Assembly: GCA_022842065.1 (NCBI GenBank)
Contig: JALHQH010000045.1
Location: 34,912 to 98,911 of the forward strand
Origin: Caldilineaceae bacterium
Lineage (GTDB): Bacteria; Chloroflexota; Anaerolineae; Caldilineales; Caldilineaceae
DNA length: 64,000 nucleotides
Reading direction: 5' to 3'
A program made the translations under genes and the position numbers. Each line of letters starts with the position of its first letter. Position 1 is the first letter of the stretch. The notes beneath the pieces are model-generated. The model did not search any database and was not told the origin of the DNA. It was given only the letters and a program-made list of their open reading frames with translations. This document shows positions 18,139-26,453 of the stretch, piece by piece.

Positions 18139-18204
18139 GTGGTTGCGCGCAGCAGCCGAACCGATGGCTAACATGTTCACACCGTCAAAGAGGAGCTTTT
18201 CATC

Positions 18205-18918
18205 ATGAGTGCTGCCAATCCCGTCGTCCCTGCCGCGCAACCGGTTGGGGAAATCGCGGAGGAGTTCTTTCGCGAAGGTTGTGCGATCATCCCCAACATC
18301 TTGACCACGGATGAAGTGGCGGCGTTGCGCGCCAAAACTGACGAATACGCGCTCAACCCCGACCCGAAAAGCAAACATACCTCCTATGCCGGCACCACCT
18401 TTGTGCTGCGCTATTGCCATGAGATCGATCCGATCTTTCAGGCGATGACCGCTCACCCGGCGATCCTGCCCATTGTCGAAGCGGTGTTGGGCGCAAAGGC
18501 TAAGTTCAATGCCATGAATGTGATCCGCAACGGGCAAGGACAGGCGATCTCACGCTGGCATGTCGATGATGTGTTGGAGTTTCCCTTGCCGCCCGACATT
18601 CCGCGGTTTGACGCCCGTATCCGCATGCCGGTGCTCTGGATGACCGTGCAGGTTGCGCTCAGCGACATCGATGAACTTGATCATGGTCCCACCCAATATG
18701 TGCCCACCAGCCACTACTCCGGGCGCAAGCCGACCGAGCGCCTGGAGTTTGATGGACATGGCCCCAAAGCCGTCTTCTGCAAAGCGGGCGACATCTATCT
18801 GACCAATCACCAAACCTGGCATCGCGGCGCGCCCAACCTCTCGGAGCGGGTCCGCTATATCATGCAAATTCAATATGCGCAGCACTGGGCTGATCGCCGC
18901 TTCCGCGGTGTTGCCTAG
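18205..18918 (+). CDS. Phytanoyl-CoA dioxygenase-family protein
   Basis: Fe(II)/2-oxoglutarate-dependent oxygenase-like protein of 237 residues. The N-terminus FFREGCAIIPNILTTDEVAALR is the family opening; the HxD iron ligands are in SRWHVDDVLEF and the distal histidine in WHRGAPNLSERVRYI, with an arginine for 2-oxoglutarate. AGAGGAGC precedes the ATG. In bacteria, family members hydroxylate small metabolites rather than phytanoyl-CoA; the neighbouring DAO-type oxidase and aldolase suggest stepwise oxidation of a nitrogen- or sugar-containing compound. Two more members lie at 36250 and 47826. Confidence 0.9.
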   Translation: MSAANPVVPAAQPVGEIAEEFFREGCAIIPNILTTDEVAALRAKTDEYALNPDPKSKHTSYAGTTFVLRYCHEIDPIFQAMTAHPAILPIVEAVLGAKAKFNAMNVIRNGQGQAISRWHVDDVLEFPLPPDIPRFDARIRMPVLWMTVQVALSDIDELDHGPTQYVPTSHYSGRKPTERLEFDGHGPKAVFCKAGDIYLTNHQTWHRGAPNLSERVRYIMQIQYAQHWADRRFRGVA

Positions 18919-18983
18919 GTGACGGTCACTGCCCGGAACCTCGGCGCAGTTATCCGCCTGCTCATGGGCAGTGACCGTCACCT
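18917..18983. repeat. Hairpin AGGTGACGGTCACTGCCC
   Basis: Perfect 18-base arms at 18917-18934 and 18966-18983. The left arm overlaps the stop codon of the PhyH gene. The AGGTGAC..GTCACCT ends recur in the hairpin at 34871-34936. Confidence 0.75.
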
Positions 18984-19038
18984 GGGCCATCCCAAAATCT
19001 CGCTGTGGTACCAAACCAGCTGATCTAACACAACTTCT

Positions 19039-20397
19039 ATGACGAACACAGCTACCGCTACCCAGCCGCTCGCCCCCTATGGCCTGCCCTATTGGCTCGA
19101 CCTGCCCCGGCCGCGCTATGCGCCGTTAACCGCCAATCGCACCGCCGATGCCGTTGTAATCGGGGGCGGTATCTGTGGCCTCAAGATCGCCCACTATCTG
19201 CAGGGTCAGGGTGTCAACTGCGTGATCCTGGAAGGGGGACAGGTGGGTGATGGCGCGTCGGCGCGCAACCAGGGCAGCATCAACCACGGTGCGAATGTAA
19301 GTTATGTCGAGGCGATTGAACGTTATGGGCGGACGCAGGCCAAATTGATCTGGCAGCTTGGGTTGGAGAATCACCGCCTGACCCGTGAGCAGCTCGCCGC
19401 CTATGCGATTGATTGTGACTATCAAGTCGGCGGCTACACCTTTCTGGTCCGCCGTGATCTGCCCGACGCCGAAAAAAGTTTGGCGACCTATCAGCAGGAC
19501 TATAAGTTGCTGCGCGCAGATGGTTTCGGGGTTGACTATCTGGACGAAGCTGCTGCGTACGCCGCCACCGCTAACCCCCTCTTTGTCGGCGGCTTGAACT
19601 ATCTCACCGATGCCCAGTTTCATTCGGGGAAATATGTGGTGGGGCTGGCGCAAGGGGTGGCCGGGTTGCCCGGCGTCACCCTCTATGAGCAGACGCGGGT
19701 GCAACGCATGGTACGCCAGGATGTGAGCACCCTGGTGGTCACCAACCAGGGTACGGTCAGCACCGGGCTGGTCTTTCTCGCGCTCAACGCCCTCGCCCCG
19801 CAACAGGTGCCTGATCTGTCACCTGGTCTGCGCGCCGAGCGGGGACAGGTGATTGTCACCGCGCCGCTCGCAACCCGTCCCTGTACCGGCGGCTATGGCA
19901 CAGCAATGGCCTGGTGGCGCGAAATCGTGGAAGCGGATGGTCGCTTTCGGCTGCTCTTTGGTGGTGGGCGCAAGCGCGACGAGCCGGATAGCCTCTTCCC
20001 CCAATTCACGGCGGCTGGTCAACCCCATCCACTCCTGGAAAGTGAAGGCTTTTCGCCCTCGACCCCCCATCAACAGCGGCTGGACCGCGAATTTGCTAAG
20101 CTCTTCCCCCACCTGGCCGGCGTGCCGATCACCCATCGCTGGGGTGGCCTACAATCATTCACCGCCGACGATTTCCCCGAAGTGGGGCTCTTTGATGCAG
20201 AACGCCAGATCTACGGTGCTGCCGGCTTTTGCGGCCGTGGCAACTGTTACGCCGACGTGGCCGCCGCCTATGTTGTCAGCCAGGCGTTGGGCCAGCCTGG
20301 ACCGTTGAGTGCAGACTACACTACCCTGATCACAGGATTGATGCCAGTTCGGCGTCCGGCGGCCGCGTGGAGCGATTGGTTCAGTTTGTATAAATAA
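19039..20397 (+). CDS. FAD-dependent oxidoreductase, DAO (D-amino acid oxidase) family
   Basis: Flavoenzyme of 452 residues. The dinucleotide motif is VIGGGICGLKIAHYLQGQG (about 36-54), then ARNQGSINHG, a conserved DAO-family run near the flavin. The C-terminal GAAGFCGRGNCYADVAAAYV closes the FAD site. It probably oxidises an amine or amino acid (glycine oxidase, sarcosine oxidase or gamma-glutamylputrescine oxidase-like); the nearest type cannot be fixed. No clear ribosome-binding site. It is followed by an enolase-superfamily remnant and a DapA-family gene, as in amino-sugar or amino acid catabolic clusters. Confidence 0.88.
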   Translation: MTNTATATQPLAPYGLPYWLDLPRPRYAPLTANRTADAVVIGGGICGLKIAHYLQGQGVNCVILEGGQVGDGASARNQGSINHGANVSYVEAIERYGRTQAKLIWQLGLENHRLTREQLAAYAIDCDYQVGGYTFLVRRDLPDAEKSLATYQQDYKLLRADGFGVDYLDEAAAYAATANPLFVGGLNYLTDAQFHSGKYVVGLAQGVAGLPGVTLYEQTRVQRMVRQDVSTLVVTNQGTVSTGLVFLALNALAPQQVPDLSPGLRAERGQVIVTAPLATRPCTGGYGTAMAWWREIVEADGRFRLLFGGGRKRDEPDSLFPQFTAAGQPHPLLESEGFSPSTPHQQRLDREFAKLFPHLAGVPITHRWGGLQSFTADDFPEVGLFDAERQIYGAAGFCGRGNCYADVAAAYVVSQALGQPGPLSADYTTLITGLMPVRRPAAAWSDWFSLYK

Positions 20398-20405
20398 GGT
20401 GCACG

Positions 20406-20576
20406 ATGGCGTCAGACTTTGTCGGCAGTTGGACGCGCGTGGATGACGTGATTGTCGAGCCAATTCAATTTCGCGATGGCTATACCCCCACCCTGCTGGC
20501 CCCTGGGTTGGGTTATGAACTAGATTTGGCCGCGTTGGCGCGTTATACGCAAGGGTATGCGCGGCTGGCGTTGTAG
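20406..20576 (+). pseudogene. C-terminal remnant of an enolase-superfamily (mandelate racemase type) gene
   Basis: A 56-codon frame (MASDFVGSWTRV...) whose sequence VIVEPIQFRDGYTPTLLAPGLGYELD resembles the conserved tail of mandelate-racemase/muconate-lactonizing enzymes, where a PGLG-x-E-x-D segment precedes the C-terminus. The rest of the roughly 380-residue enzyme is missing; only 8 bases separate it from the oxidase stop. It therefore looks like the stub left by a deletion that joined the oxidase gene to the end of the enolase gene. It could still be translated from its ATG. Confidence 0.65.
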
Positions 20577-20620
20577 CCTAAAGCTGTGTCACTGCAGTAT
20601 CTGTAGACCGCAATCATTCC

Positions 20621-20660
20621 CGCCGGATCGCCAGATCCGGCGGCGATTTGCCAATCGCCC
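20621..20660. repeat. Hairpin CGCCGGATC-GCCA-GATCCGGCG
   Basis: Perfect 9-base arms at 20621-20629 and 20634-20642, followed by GGCGATTTGCCAATCGCC, a second hairpin of the same style as 2823-2844. It separates the remnant from the DapA-family gene. Confidence 0.6.
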
Positions 20661-20691
20661 TAGAGCAACCATGACGAAGGAGTAAACACCT

Positions 20692-21609
20692 ATGCCCCGT
20701 TATCCACAAGCAATCCTCATCTCCTGCGAAGCGCCGTGGGATGAGCGCGAGCAACTACTCGAAGCGGTCTTTCGGCGCGAGGTGCGTATGGTGCTGGAAC
20801 ACTTTAACCACCTCTACATCTTTGGCACGGCTGGCGAAGGGCACGCAGTCGATACGGCGCGCTTTCAGCAATTGGTGCAGATCTTCTATGAAGAGACGCG
20901 TGGCCCCGATATCCACCCGATGGTTGGCGTGATCGGTCTCTCTACCGCCAATATTGTCGAGCGAATCGCCTTTGCCTACGAGACTGGCTTTCGGGTCTTC
21001 CAGATCTCGCTGCCCAGTTGGGGTGCGCTCAACAATCACGAGTTGCTGACCTTCTTCCGCGATGTCTGTGGCAGCTTTCCCGATGCCCAGTTCTTACACT
21101 ACAACCTGCCGCGCACCAAACGGGTGCTCGACGGGGCGGATTATCGCCGCTTGATCGACGCCATTCCCAACCTGGTTGCCACCAAAAATACCGGTGGCGG
21201 CCTAGATCGCGCCGCCAACCTGATGACCCATGCGCCCGAATTGCAACACTTCTTTGGCGAAGCGAACTTTCCCCACGGCTGTCTCTATGGCGAGTGTGCG
21301 CTGCTCTCCTCCTTTGGGCCAATGTCGCCGCACAAGGCCAAGGCGCTTTTCGACGCTGGGCGCATGGGCGATCTGCCCACGATGTTTGCGTTACAAAAAG
21401 AGTTTCACGACATGTTGCACGGGCTGCTGGGGCCACTGCTGGCGGAAGGGCGCATCGACGGGGCCTATGATAAACTGTTGGTGCGCCTGGGCGGCTTAGA
21501 GGAGATGCCGCTGCGTCTGCTCTCGCCTTATCAAGGTTTTAGCGAAGCGCAATATCAGGCCTGCAAGCAGATTTTGCACGAACAGTTCCCGGCGTTTTTG
21601 CCGATATGA
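20692..21609 (+). CDS. DapA-family (dihydrodipicolinate synthase/N-acetylneuraminate lyase) aldolase
   Basis: TIM-barrel class I aldolase of 305 residues. GTAGEG (44-49) matches the family GTTGE carboxylate-binding motif, HYNLPRT holds the conserved Tyr-Asn-Pro, and the Schiff-base lysine is in LVATKNTGG. AAGGAG precedes the ATG. Position in a catabolic run rather than near lysine genes favours a 2-keto-3-deoxy-sugar acid or N-acetylneuraminate-type lyase over lysine biosynthesis. The C-terminal helices are of normal length. Confidence 0.88.
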   Translation: MPRYPQAILISCEAPWDEREQLLEAVFRREVRMVLEHFNHLYIFGTAGEGHAVDTARFQQLVQIFYEETRGPDIHPMVGVIGLSTANIVERIAFAYETGFRVFQISLPSWGALNNHELLTFFRDVCGSFPDAQFLHYNLPRTKRVLDGADYRRLIDAIPNLVATKNTGGGLDRAANLMTHAPELQHFFGEANFPHGCLYGECALLSSFGPMSPHKAKALFDAGRMGDLPTMFALQKEFHDMLHGLLGPLLAEGRIDGAYDKLLVRLGGLEEMPLRLLSPYQGFSEAQYQACKQILHEQFPAFLPI

Positions 21610-22028
21610 ACGGGTTACGCAACCGCGCATCATCTCCAGTGGTCGTCTGCTTATATCATCACTAGTACAGTAACGGCGTAAATAGGCCAATAGTAAGTCA
21701 GTAGGACAGTAAAACAATGACTGCCCCACTGACTTTACTGTCTCACTGAACTACTGGCTTATTTAGGCCGCTGCGTACTAAAGTGAAATCACTTTGAAAC
21801 CAATCGTTTTACCAGTGTAAAAACGCCGATTTTTGTATTGGTCAAGCACACGGTGAAATGAAGCATCTTACCGCAAAGCGGCGCAGAGATTTTCGTACAA
21901 GCCACCAATTTCCGCTGCGCTTCTCTGCCGCTTTGCACGCGTCGCACCCAAAGGGTACCCGACTCTCTCGTGGCCTGCTTTGCGGTAAGTTTTTACGAAG
22001 CTGTAAAAAATGCGTTAAAGAAAGACGG
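21610..22028. other. 420-bp intergenic region with two imperfect palindromes
   Basis: Holds an imperfect inverted repeat at about 21675-21772 (AAATAGGCCAATAGTAAGTC paired with GACTT..ACTGGCTTATTTAGGCC) and another at 21869-21988 (TTACCGCAAAGC arms, with inner AAAGCGGCGCAGAGA/TCTCTGCCGCTTTGC). No gene is seen, and in particular no xisH partner upstream of xisI. Confidence 0.65.
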
Positions 22029-22361
22029 ATGGACGATTATACACAATTGATAAAAGAGGCACTTTCGGGTTACGTGCGTTTGGCCAACAAAAGACCTGAT
22101 GCTGATTGTGCTGTAACCACGGTATTTGATGATGCAAGTCAACACTACGTAGTGTTGGAAGTGGGCTGGAAGAACAATAAACGCGTACAAAATCTTGTGC
22201 TGCATGTTGCATTGCACGATGGAAAAATCTGGATCGAAGAAGATTGGACAAAAGATGGCATTGCAACCTATTTCTTAAATCGTGGTGTCCCACACGAACA
22301 AATTGTTTTAGGCTTTCAAGCCCCCAACATGCGCCCCTATACAGAATTTGCTGTTGCTTGA
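22029..22361 (+). CDS. xisI: XisI-family protein (fdxN element excision controlling factor)
   Basis: Protein of 110 residues matching XisI over its whole length: N-terminal MDDYTQLIKEALSGYV, the central VVLEVGWKNNKRVQNLVLHV and the C-terminal IWIEEDWTKDGIA...GVPHEQIVLGFQAPNMRPYTEFAVA are hallmark segments. In heterocystous cyanobacteria XisH and XisI control excision of the fdxN element; elsewhere, including filamentous Chloroflexota, their role is unclear. The start is at 22029 because conserved sequence begins there, although the frame extends upstream through a repeat. No XisH gene is adjacent. Lower GC than neighbours hints at transfer. Confidence 0.88.
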   Translation: MDDYTQLIKEALSGYVRLANKRPDADCAVTTVFDDASQHYVVLEVGWKNNKRVQNLVLHVALHDGKIWIEEDWTKDGIATYFLNRGVPHEQIVLGFQAPNMRPYTEFAVA

Positions 22362-22911
22362 ATTGTAACTCATTCGTTCGAAACCCATACCACCGTTATA
22401 CGCACGCGCAATACAAGAAGTAACCCATTATTCCTGTACAAAGTGTTACTTCTTGGCACTCATTGGTATAAATCGATAAAAAAGCCGCTATCTTGTCTCA
22501 GCGGTTAAAAGAGGTCATGACCCAACGTTGGCAGCCGCTTGCGTCTCGTCATCAATCGTCTGCGCACACTCTACGGGCAACAGAACCTCAACGGCGGCGA
22601 TGTCGATCAGGTGTCTTGTGCGGATGCTCGCGTCGCGCAGGTGACGCTCTATCACGATGACGAGCAGCCGAGTTCTTTGGCGTTGCCGGTGGCATAAGCT
22701 GCGCAAAGATTGACACTCGTTCCACTCAGTACCCGCGCAGATTGCTTCCACACAGTCGTCCATTCCCGCCGCGTTGCGATCGGCGATTAGACCCTATTGG
22801 GTGGGTGGCGGCCAGTGCAAGAGAGATAAAGCGCATACGATGTGTAATCGCTCGACCTCTTTATCTCTCTTGACACGTTACGCAGTCGCGAAGGGTAAGT
22901 CCCGGTTGGCC
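22362..22911. other. 550-bp intergenic region with hairpins and a possible coding relic
   Basis: A hairpin with CAAGAAGTAAC arms (22414-22424, 22445-22455) follows xisI. At about 22525-22697 one plus frame reads RLVINRLRTLYGQQNLNGGD without a start or recognised domain and then stops, so it may be a decayed gene end; evidence is weak. A hairpin with 14-base arms CAAGAGAGATAAAG (22818-22831, 22859-22872) sits near the 3' end of the convergent reductase gene. Confidence 0.45.
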
Positions 22912-23892
22912 TCACGCCGGCGACCGGCTCGCCTTGGACTCATCGAATGCATTGCGAATCACTGCATTGACCCCCGTCCATTCGATGCCCCCGTAGCGGT
23001 CATTGTCCAGGCGCGCCGGCGACATCAGGCCGAGGGCGCCGCAGTAGCCATATTGCATCGCCACCCACAGCGGCATGACCTCATCCGGCTTGCCCGGTTT
23101 GAAGCGCTTCAGTAACTTGATTACACCGCCAAGCAACCAGGTCGGCATGACCCGTTTGAGCGCGAAGTCTACCCCGGTTACCTGCTTTGCGATCTGCTGC
23201 GCTGCCCTCGGAGTCATACGTTGGCCGGCGATGTAGAGGTAGCGCGGGGTCGGGGCCGGGTCCAGCGCCGTTGCCGCAGCGAACTCGGCGGTGTTCTGCC
23301 ACGTGGTGTATTCCATCAGCGTGTCCGGCGAGCCAAAGTAGGCAACCTGGCGTTTCTTGTAGTCAAAGAGCACCCAGCCACTACCCAGCAACTCCGTAAA
23401 GCCGCCCTGAAAAATCGAGGTAAACTCGATCTTTGCCTTTGCCTGCTGCATGATCCCGTCCGCCACTTGATGAAACTGGCGCCGCAGGTCGAAGTTGCGA
23501 TGCGACCCCGCCGGTAACTTGGTGAAGTCGCCGGAAAAATCCGACGGGATGAAGCGGCGCACCTTGTGGGCAATGGCCGCTTTGAGCAGCCGCGACTGCA
23601 CCCCAATGATCACCTCCTCCAGCCCCTGCAACGTCGAGACGACACTGTCGGCCCCGGCACAGACGCGCCGCAAGTCGTCGTCGCTGGCGTAATCCACCGG
23701 CTCGATGACGAGGCGGGGATCGGCTGTCCCGGTGGCGGGGGACGACACGGGGGCGCGCCCTTTGCGCACCAGCCCGCGCACAAGTACATCTTGTCCCGTC
23801 AGGCGTGCCCGCACCAACAGGGCTTCACAGACCAATTTGCCCAAATTGCCCTGTGCCCCGGCGACGACGATCACCATTTGCGAATTTGACAT
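22912..23892 (-). CDS. NmrA-like NAD(P)-binding reductase
   Basis: Atypical SDR of 326 residues. The motif VAGAQGNLGKLVCEALL (10-26) is the GxxGxxG nucleotide site of the NmrA/isoflavone reductase group; RGLVRKG follows as the typical NADP-specific strand, and IPSDFSGDF is the family run before the active site. A catalytic lysine as in isoflavone reductases is not obvious. TAGGAGCC precedes the ATG. It lies 18 bases downstream of a small barrel protein and the two are divergent from an AraC regulator, which likely controls them. Substrate could be a phenylpropanoid-like or quinone compound; not assigned. Confidence 0.85.
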   Translation of the reverse strand: MSNSQMVIVVAGAQGNLGKLVCEALLVRARLTGQDVLVRGLVRKGRAPVSSPATGTADPRLVIEPVDYASDDDLRRVCAGADSVVSTLQGLEEVIIGVQSRLLKAAIAHKVRRFIPSDFSGDFTKLPAGSHRNFDLRRQFHQVADGIMQQAKAKIEFTSIFQGGFTELLGSGWVLFDYKKRQVAYFGSPDTLMEYTTWQNTAEFAAATALDPAPTPRYLYIAGQRMTPRAAQQIAKQVTGVDFALKRVMPTWLLGGVIKLLKRFKPGKPDEVMPLWVAMQYGYCGALGLMSPARLDNDRYGGIEWTGVNAVIRNAFDESKASRSPA

Positions 23893-23910
23893 GTTGTAGG
23901 CTCCTACTGC

Positions 23911-24195
23911 TTATGCCGTCGCTGCGTTGGGCAGCGTGGGTTCGACGGTTGGATAGAGATCAATGTCCCACCAGCGCGACATGGGCAGGCTGTTGACAAC
24001 CGCGCTGGCTTGCGTCTCGTCCGCGGCGACGATTTCCAAGAAGACCGTGCCGCGGGCCAGTGAGAGGTGGACAAAGCCGAGTTGGCCAGCACTTCTAAGG
24101 ACGGCGACTTGGGCGCGTTCCTCGGCCACGACAGCAAAGACTTCCTGCATGTTCGTGTTGGGCTTAAAGGTCGCGACGACCACATAGGTGTTCAT
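23911..24195 (-). CDS. Small dimeric alpha/beta-barrel protein (muconolactone isomerase-like)
   Basis: A 94-residue protein starting MNTYVVVATFKPNTNMQEVFAVVAEE, with beta-alpha-beta layout and the final PMSRWWDIDLYPTVEP segment seen in muconolactone delta-isomerase-like and ferredoxin-fold small proteins. No catalytic residue can be named. AAGGAGAAAATC precedes the ATG. It is first in a two-gene unit with the NmrA-like reductase and divergent from the AraC gene, so it probably acts on the same compound. Confidence 0.75.
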   Translation of the reverse strand: MNTYVVVATFKPNTNMQEVFAVVAEERAQVAVLRSAGQLGFVHLSLARGTVFLEIVAADETQASAVVNSLPMSRWWDIDLYPTVEPTLPNAATA

Positions 24196-24217
24196 GGATT
24201 TTCTCCTTGTTTTGTGC

Positions 24218-24246
24218 TTGATTATTCTGCTTGCTGGATATATGAT
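24218..24246 (+). promoter_or_regulatory. Sigma70-like promoter for the AraC-type gene
   Basis: TTGATT at 24218-24223, 17 bases, TATGAT at 24241-24246, inside the divergent region between the small barrel gene and the AraC regulator. The same region holds TATAGACTATCATATATCC on the opposite strand, so divergent promoters may overlap. Confidence 0.55.
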
Positions 24247-24338
24247 AGTCTATAACAAGGTGCGACGGAATGGCTAAGAAGCCACATTTTATATCCAATC
24301 GTCTAGGTTATTAATTTTTGAAAGATTCTGGAGTTATG

Positions 24339-25274
24339 ATGGATATTGTCTCCGAGTTGATGCGTTCGGTGGGGGTGATGCCCGCCTATCTAGCCCAGGG
24401 TACCTTTCCCAAACCGTGGGGCATCGACTATCCGGCCATGCGCGGGGCGGCTTTTCATCTGGTGATGCGTGGCACTTGCTGGCTGCGTTCCGCCCAGTTG
24501 CCGGTGCCCATCCAGCTTGAGGCTGGCGATCTGGCGTTGGCCACGAGTCAACTAGCCTATCAGTTGGTCTCTGATCCGACCACGTCCGCCAAACCGATTG
24601 GGGAGGCGCTGACCACGGCACGGCGCGGGCCACCGCCGGAGGTGGAAATGGCGAACAGCACCTCCTTGGTCTGTGGCATTTATCGCTTTGCCGTCGAACC
24701 GATCCATCCTTTTTTTGCCGAACTGCCGCCCTTGATCCACATCCCGGCTCATCAAATTGCCGCGCATGAACCGATGTACGCCGCCCAGCGGCTGCTCTCG
24801 GCGGAGTTGACCTATGCCAACACCGAACCAGGCAAATCGATCCTCACCGACCGACTGGTGGATGTGATGTTCTATTACATCTTGCGCCAATGGGTCAACA
24901 GCCAGCGCGGTCAACAGCAGGGGCAGGAGGCATCGTGGGTCAACGCTTACCACAATCCCTATCTGCGCAACGCCTTGGTCGCCATCCATGAAAACCCGGC
25001 GCATCCCTGGCAAGTGGAAGAATTGGCGCAAAAGGCCAGCCTCTCGCGCGCCGCTTTTGCCCAACGCTTCAAAGCGCTTTTGGGCGATACGCCAGTGAAC
25101 TATGTGACCAAAGTGCGGATTCAGAAGGCGATGGAGCTATTAGTGCGCACCGAGGAGAGTATTGAGCGGATTGCGGAAACGGTGGGGTATGCAACAGGGT
25201 TTGCCCTGTCTAAAGCCTTTAAGCGCATCGCCGGGGTGTCGCCGCAGCACTATCGCTTGCAGGCAACTGGGTGA
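24339..25274 (+). CDS. AraC-family regulator with N-terminal cupin domain
   Basis: Transcription factor of 311 residues. The N-terminal half (1-190) is a cupin sensor of the type found in AraC proteins (GAAFHLVMRGTCWLR and LEAGDLALA); the C-terminal two-helix-turn-helix domain spans about 205-305 with WQVEELAQKASLSRAAFAQRFKALLG and the second motif IERIAETVGYATGFALSKAFKRIAGVSPQHYR. GGAG lies 5 bases before the ATG at 24339; an ATG one codon upstream is also possible. Its divergent neighbours, the small barrel protein and NmrA reductase, are the probable targets. Confidence 0.9.
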   Translation: MDIVSELMRSVGVMPAYLAQGTFPKPWGIDYPAMRGAAFHLVMRGTCWLRSAQLPVPIQLEAGDLALATSQLAYQLVSDPTTSAKPIGEALTTARRGPPPEVEMANSTSLVCGIYRFAVEPIHPFFAELPPLIHIPAHQIAAHEPMYAAQRLLSAELTYANTEPGKSILTDRLVDVMFYYILRQWVNSQRGQQQGQEASWVNAYHNPYLRNALVAIHENPAHPWQVEELAQKASLSRAAFAQRFKALLGDTPVNYVTKVRIQKAMELLVRTEESIERIAETVGYATGFALSKAFKRIAGVSPQHYRLQATG

Positions 25275-25433
25275 TGCAGCGACATTCGCTTGCTTGGTGC
25301 AGTGATGTCATTGCGCTGCTTCGACGTTTACTACGGCAATGTTCAGCTTTATTTTGCGTTTTTCTTGTTTGCTGTAAAGCGCTGACCAGTTTCTAAGAAC
25401 CGGTCAGCGTCGCTATCTCTACAGGGGTGCAAA

Positions 25434-26303
25434 TCAACGCAAACGATTAGATACTTGCACCTTGATAAAACAGAGAACGGTGACAAACAACATGCTAAAG
25501 ATCGACACGAGTGCCAACGTCTCGTACATGTCACGTGAATTCCAGCTTTGTCCTGCCTGGTCAACCAATGCTACATTGGTGGCCAGGGCGGCCATGCTCA
25601 AAAACTCAAGGATCAATGCGCCGTAGAACGCGGTAATCTGGTGCCAGTGACTTTTTTGCTCATTTGTCGTCGCGCTGCCGCTAACAGCACTGGCTTGGCG
25701 GCGTAGATAAATGGCATAAAGTTGAAAGATGGTGTAGACGCACAAGAACCAGCCCATAAAGTTCTGGAAGGGCACGCCGAAGTAACCACCGCCGTCATGC
25801 CAGATCCATACCTCGGCCAAGGTGGCGCGCGCTGGATCCATCGACATATCCCACATTACCATGATAAAGCTTGCCAACGCAGGTACAGCCCAGGTTTGCA
25901 AACGGTTGGCATTGGCATCAAACTTATCCAGGACGATATGCGCCAGATGCCAGGAGACATAGCAGACGGCATAGTAGGCCGGCATGATTAACAGGGGCAC
26001 ATCCCCCAACTTGGGTCCCAGCCTGTCGGTGTAGTGATAGTGACCAAAGGGAAAGCCCGTCTTGATACTCAGCGATTCGTAGCACCAACTCACAATGAAG
26101 GCGATGACGAAGAAGACCGCTAAGCGTGTCCAGCCAATCTGCCGCTGCCCGTGCAACAGGACAAAGCCCAGCATGGAAAGGATGGAAACGGCTGGGATCA
26201 GCCCATCCAGTGGACTGTCGAGGAGCACTGGTTTGAGCGCGTTGAAAAGTGCGAACAGGATAATGATGCCCCAGAGGGCCTGGTTGCGAAGTTTGTCATT
26301 CAT
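25434..26303 (-). CDS. Carotenoid biosynthesis membrane protein (CruF-like)
   Basis: Integral membrane protein of 289 residues with about seven helices. The diagnostic run is WCYESLSIKTGFPFGHYHYTDRLGPKLGDVPLLIMPAY (about 72-110), followed by SFIMVMWDMSMDP, both characteristic of the carotenoid biosynthesis family that includes CruF, the gamma-carotene 1',2'-hydratase. In phototrophic and heterotrophic Chloroflexota such proteins make hydroxylated carotenoids. No other carotenoid genes are in the window, so exact product is uncertain. GAGGAAG lies 13 bases upstream of the ATG at 26303. Confidence 0.82.
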   Translation of the reverse strand: MNDKLRNQALWGIIILFALFNALKPVLLDSPLDGLIPAVSILSMLGFVLLHGQRQIGWTRLAVFFVIAFIVSWCYESLSIKTGFPFGHYHYTDRLGPKLGDVPLLIMPAYYAVCYVSWHLAHIVLDKFDANANRLQTWAVPALASFIMVMWDMSMDPARATLAEVWIWHDGGGYFGVPFQNFMGWFLCVYTIFQLYAIYLRRQASAVSGSATTNEQKSHWHQITAFYGALILEFLSMAALATNVALVDQAGQSWNSRDMYETLALVSIFSMLFVTVLCFIKVQVSNRLR

Positions 26304-26453
26304 GCGAGAATAGCTTCCTCAAATATGTGTTGTTTTGTTTACTTGTGTAAATTAGTATACTGCTGTAAAATCAACTGCATCTTAGTGAAACGACCTGGGG
26401 ATTGTCAATGATCAAGATCGTCCCCCTGTAAACTAATTGACACGCGGGGCAAA

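Noticed and set aside
20692..21609. Calling the DapA-family protein DapA of lysine synthesis
   Set aside because: No lysine genes nearby and the motif GTAGEG with catabolic neighbours fits a keto-sugar acid or neuraminate lyase at least as well.
22525..22697. Possible C-terminal coding relic (RLVINRLRTLYGQQ)
   Set aside because: Only one frame segment without start or family; kept as a remark in the gap entry but not called a gene.
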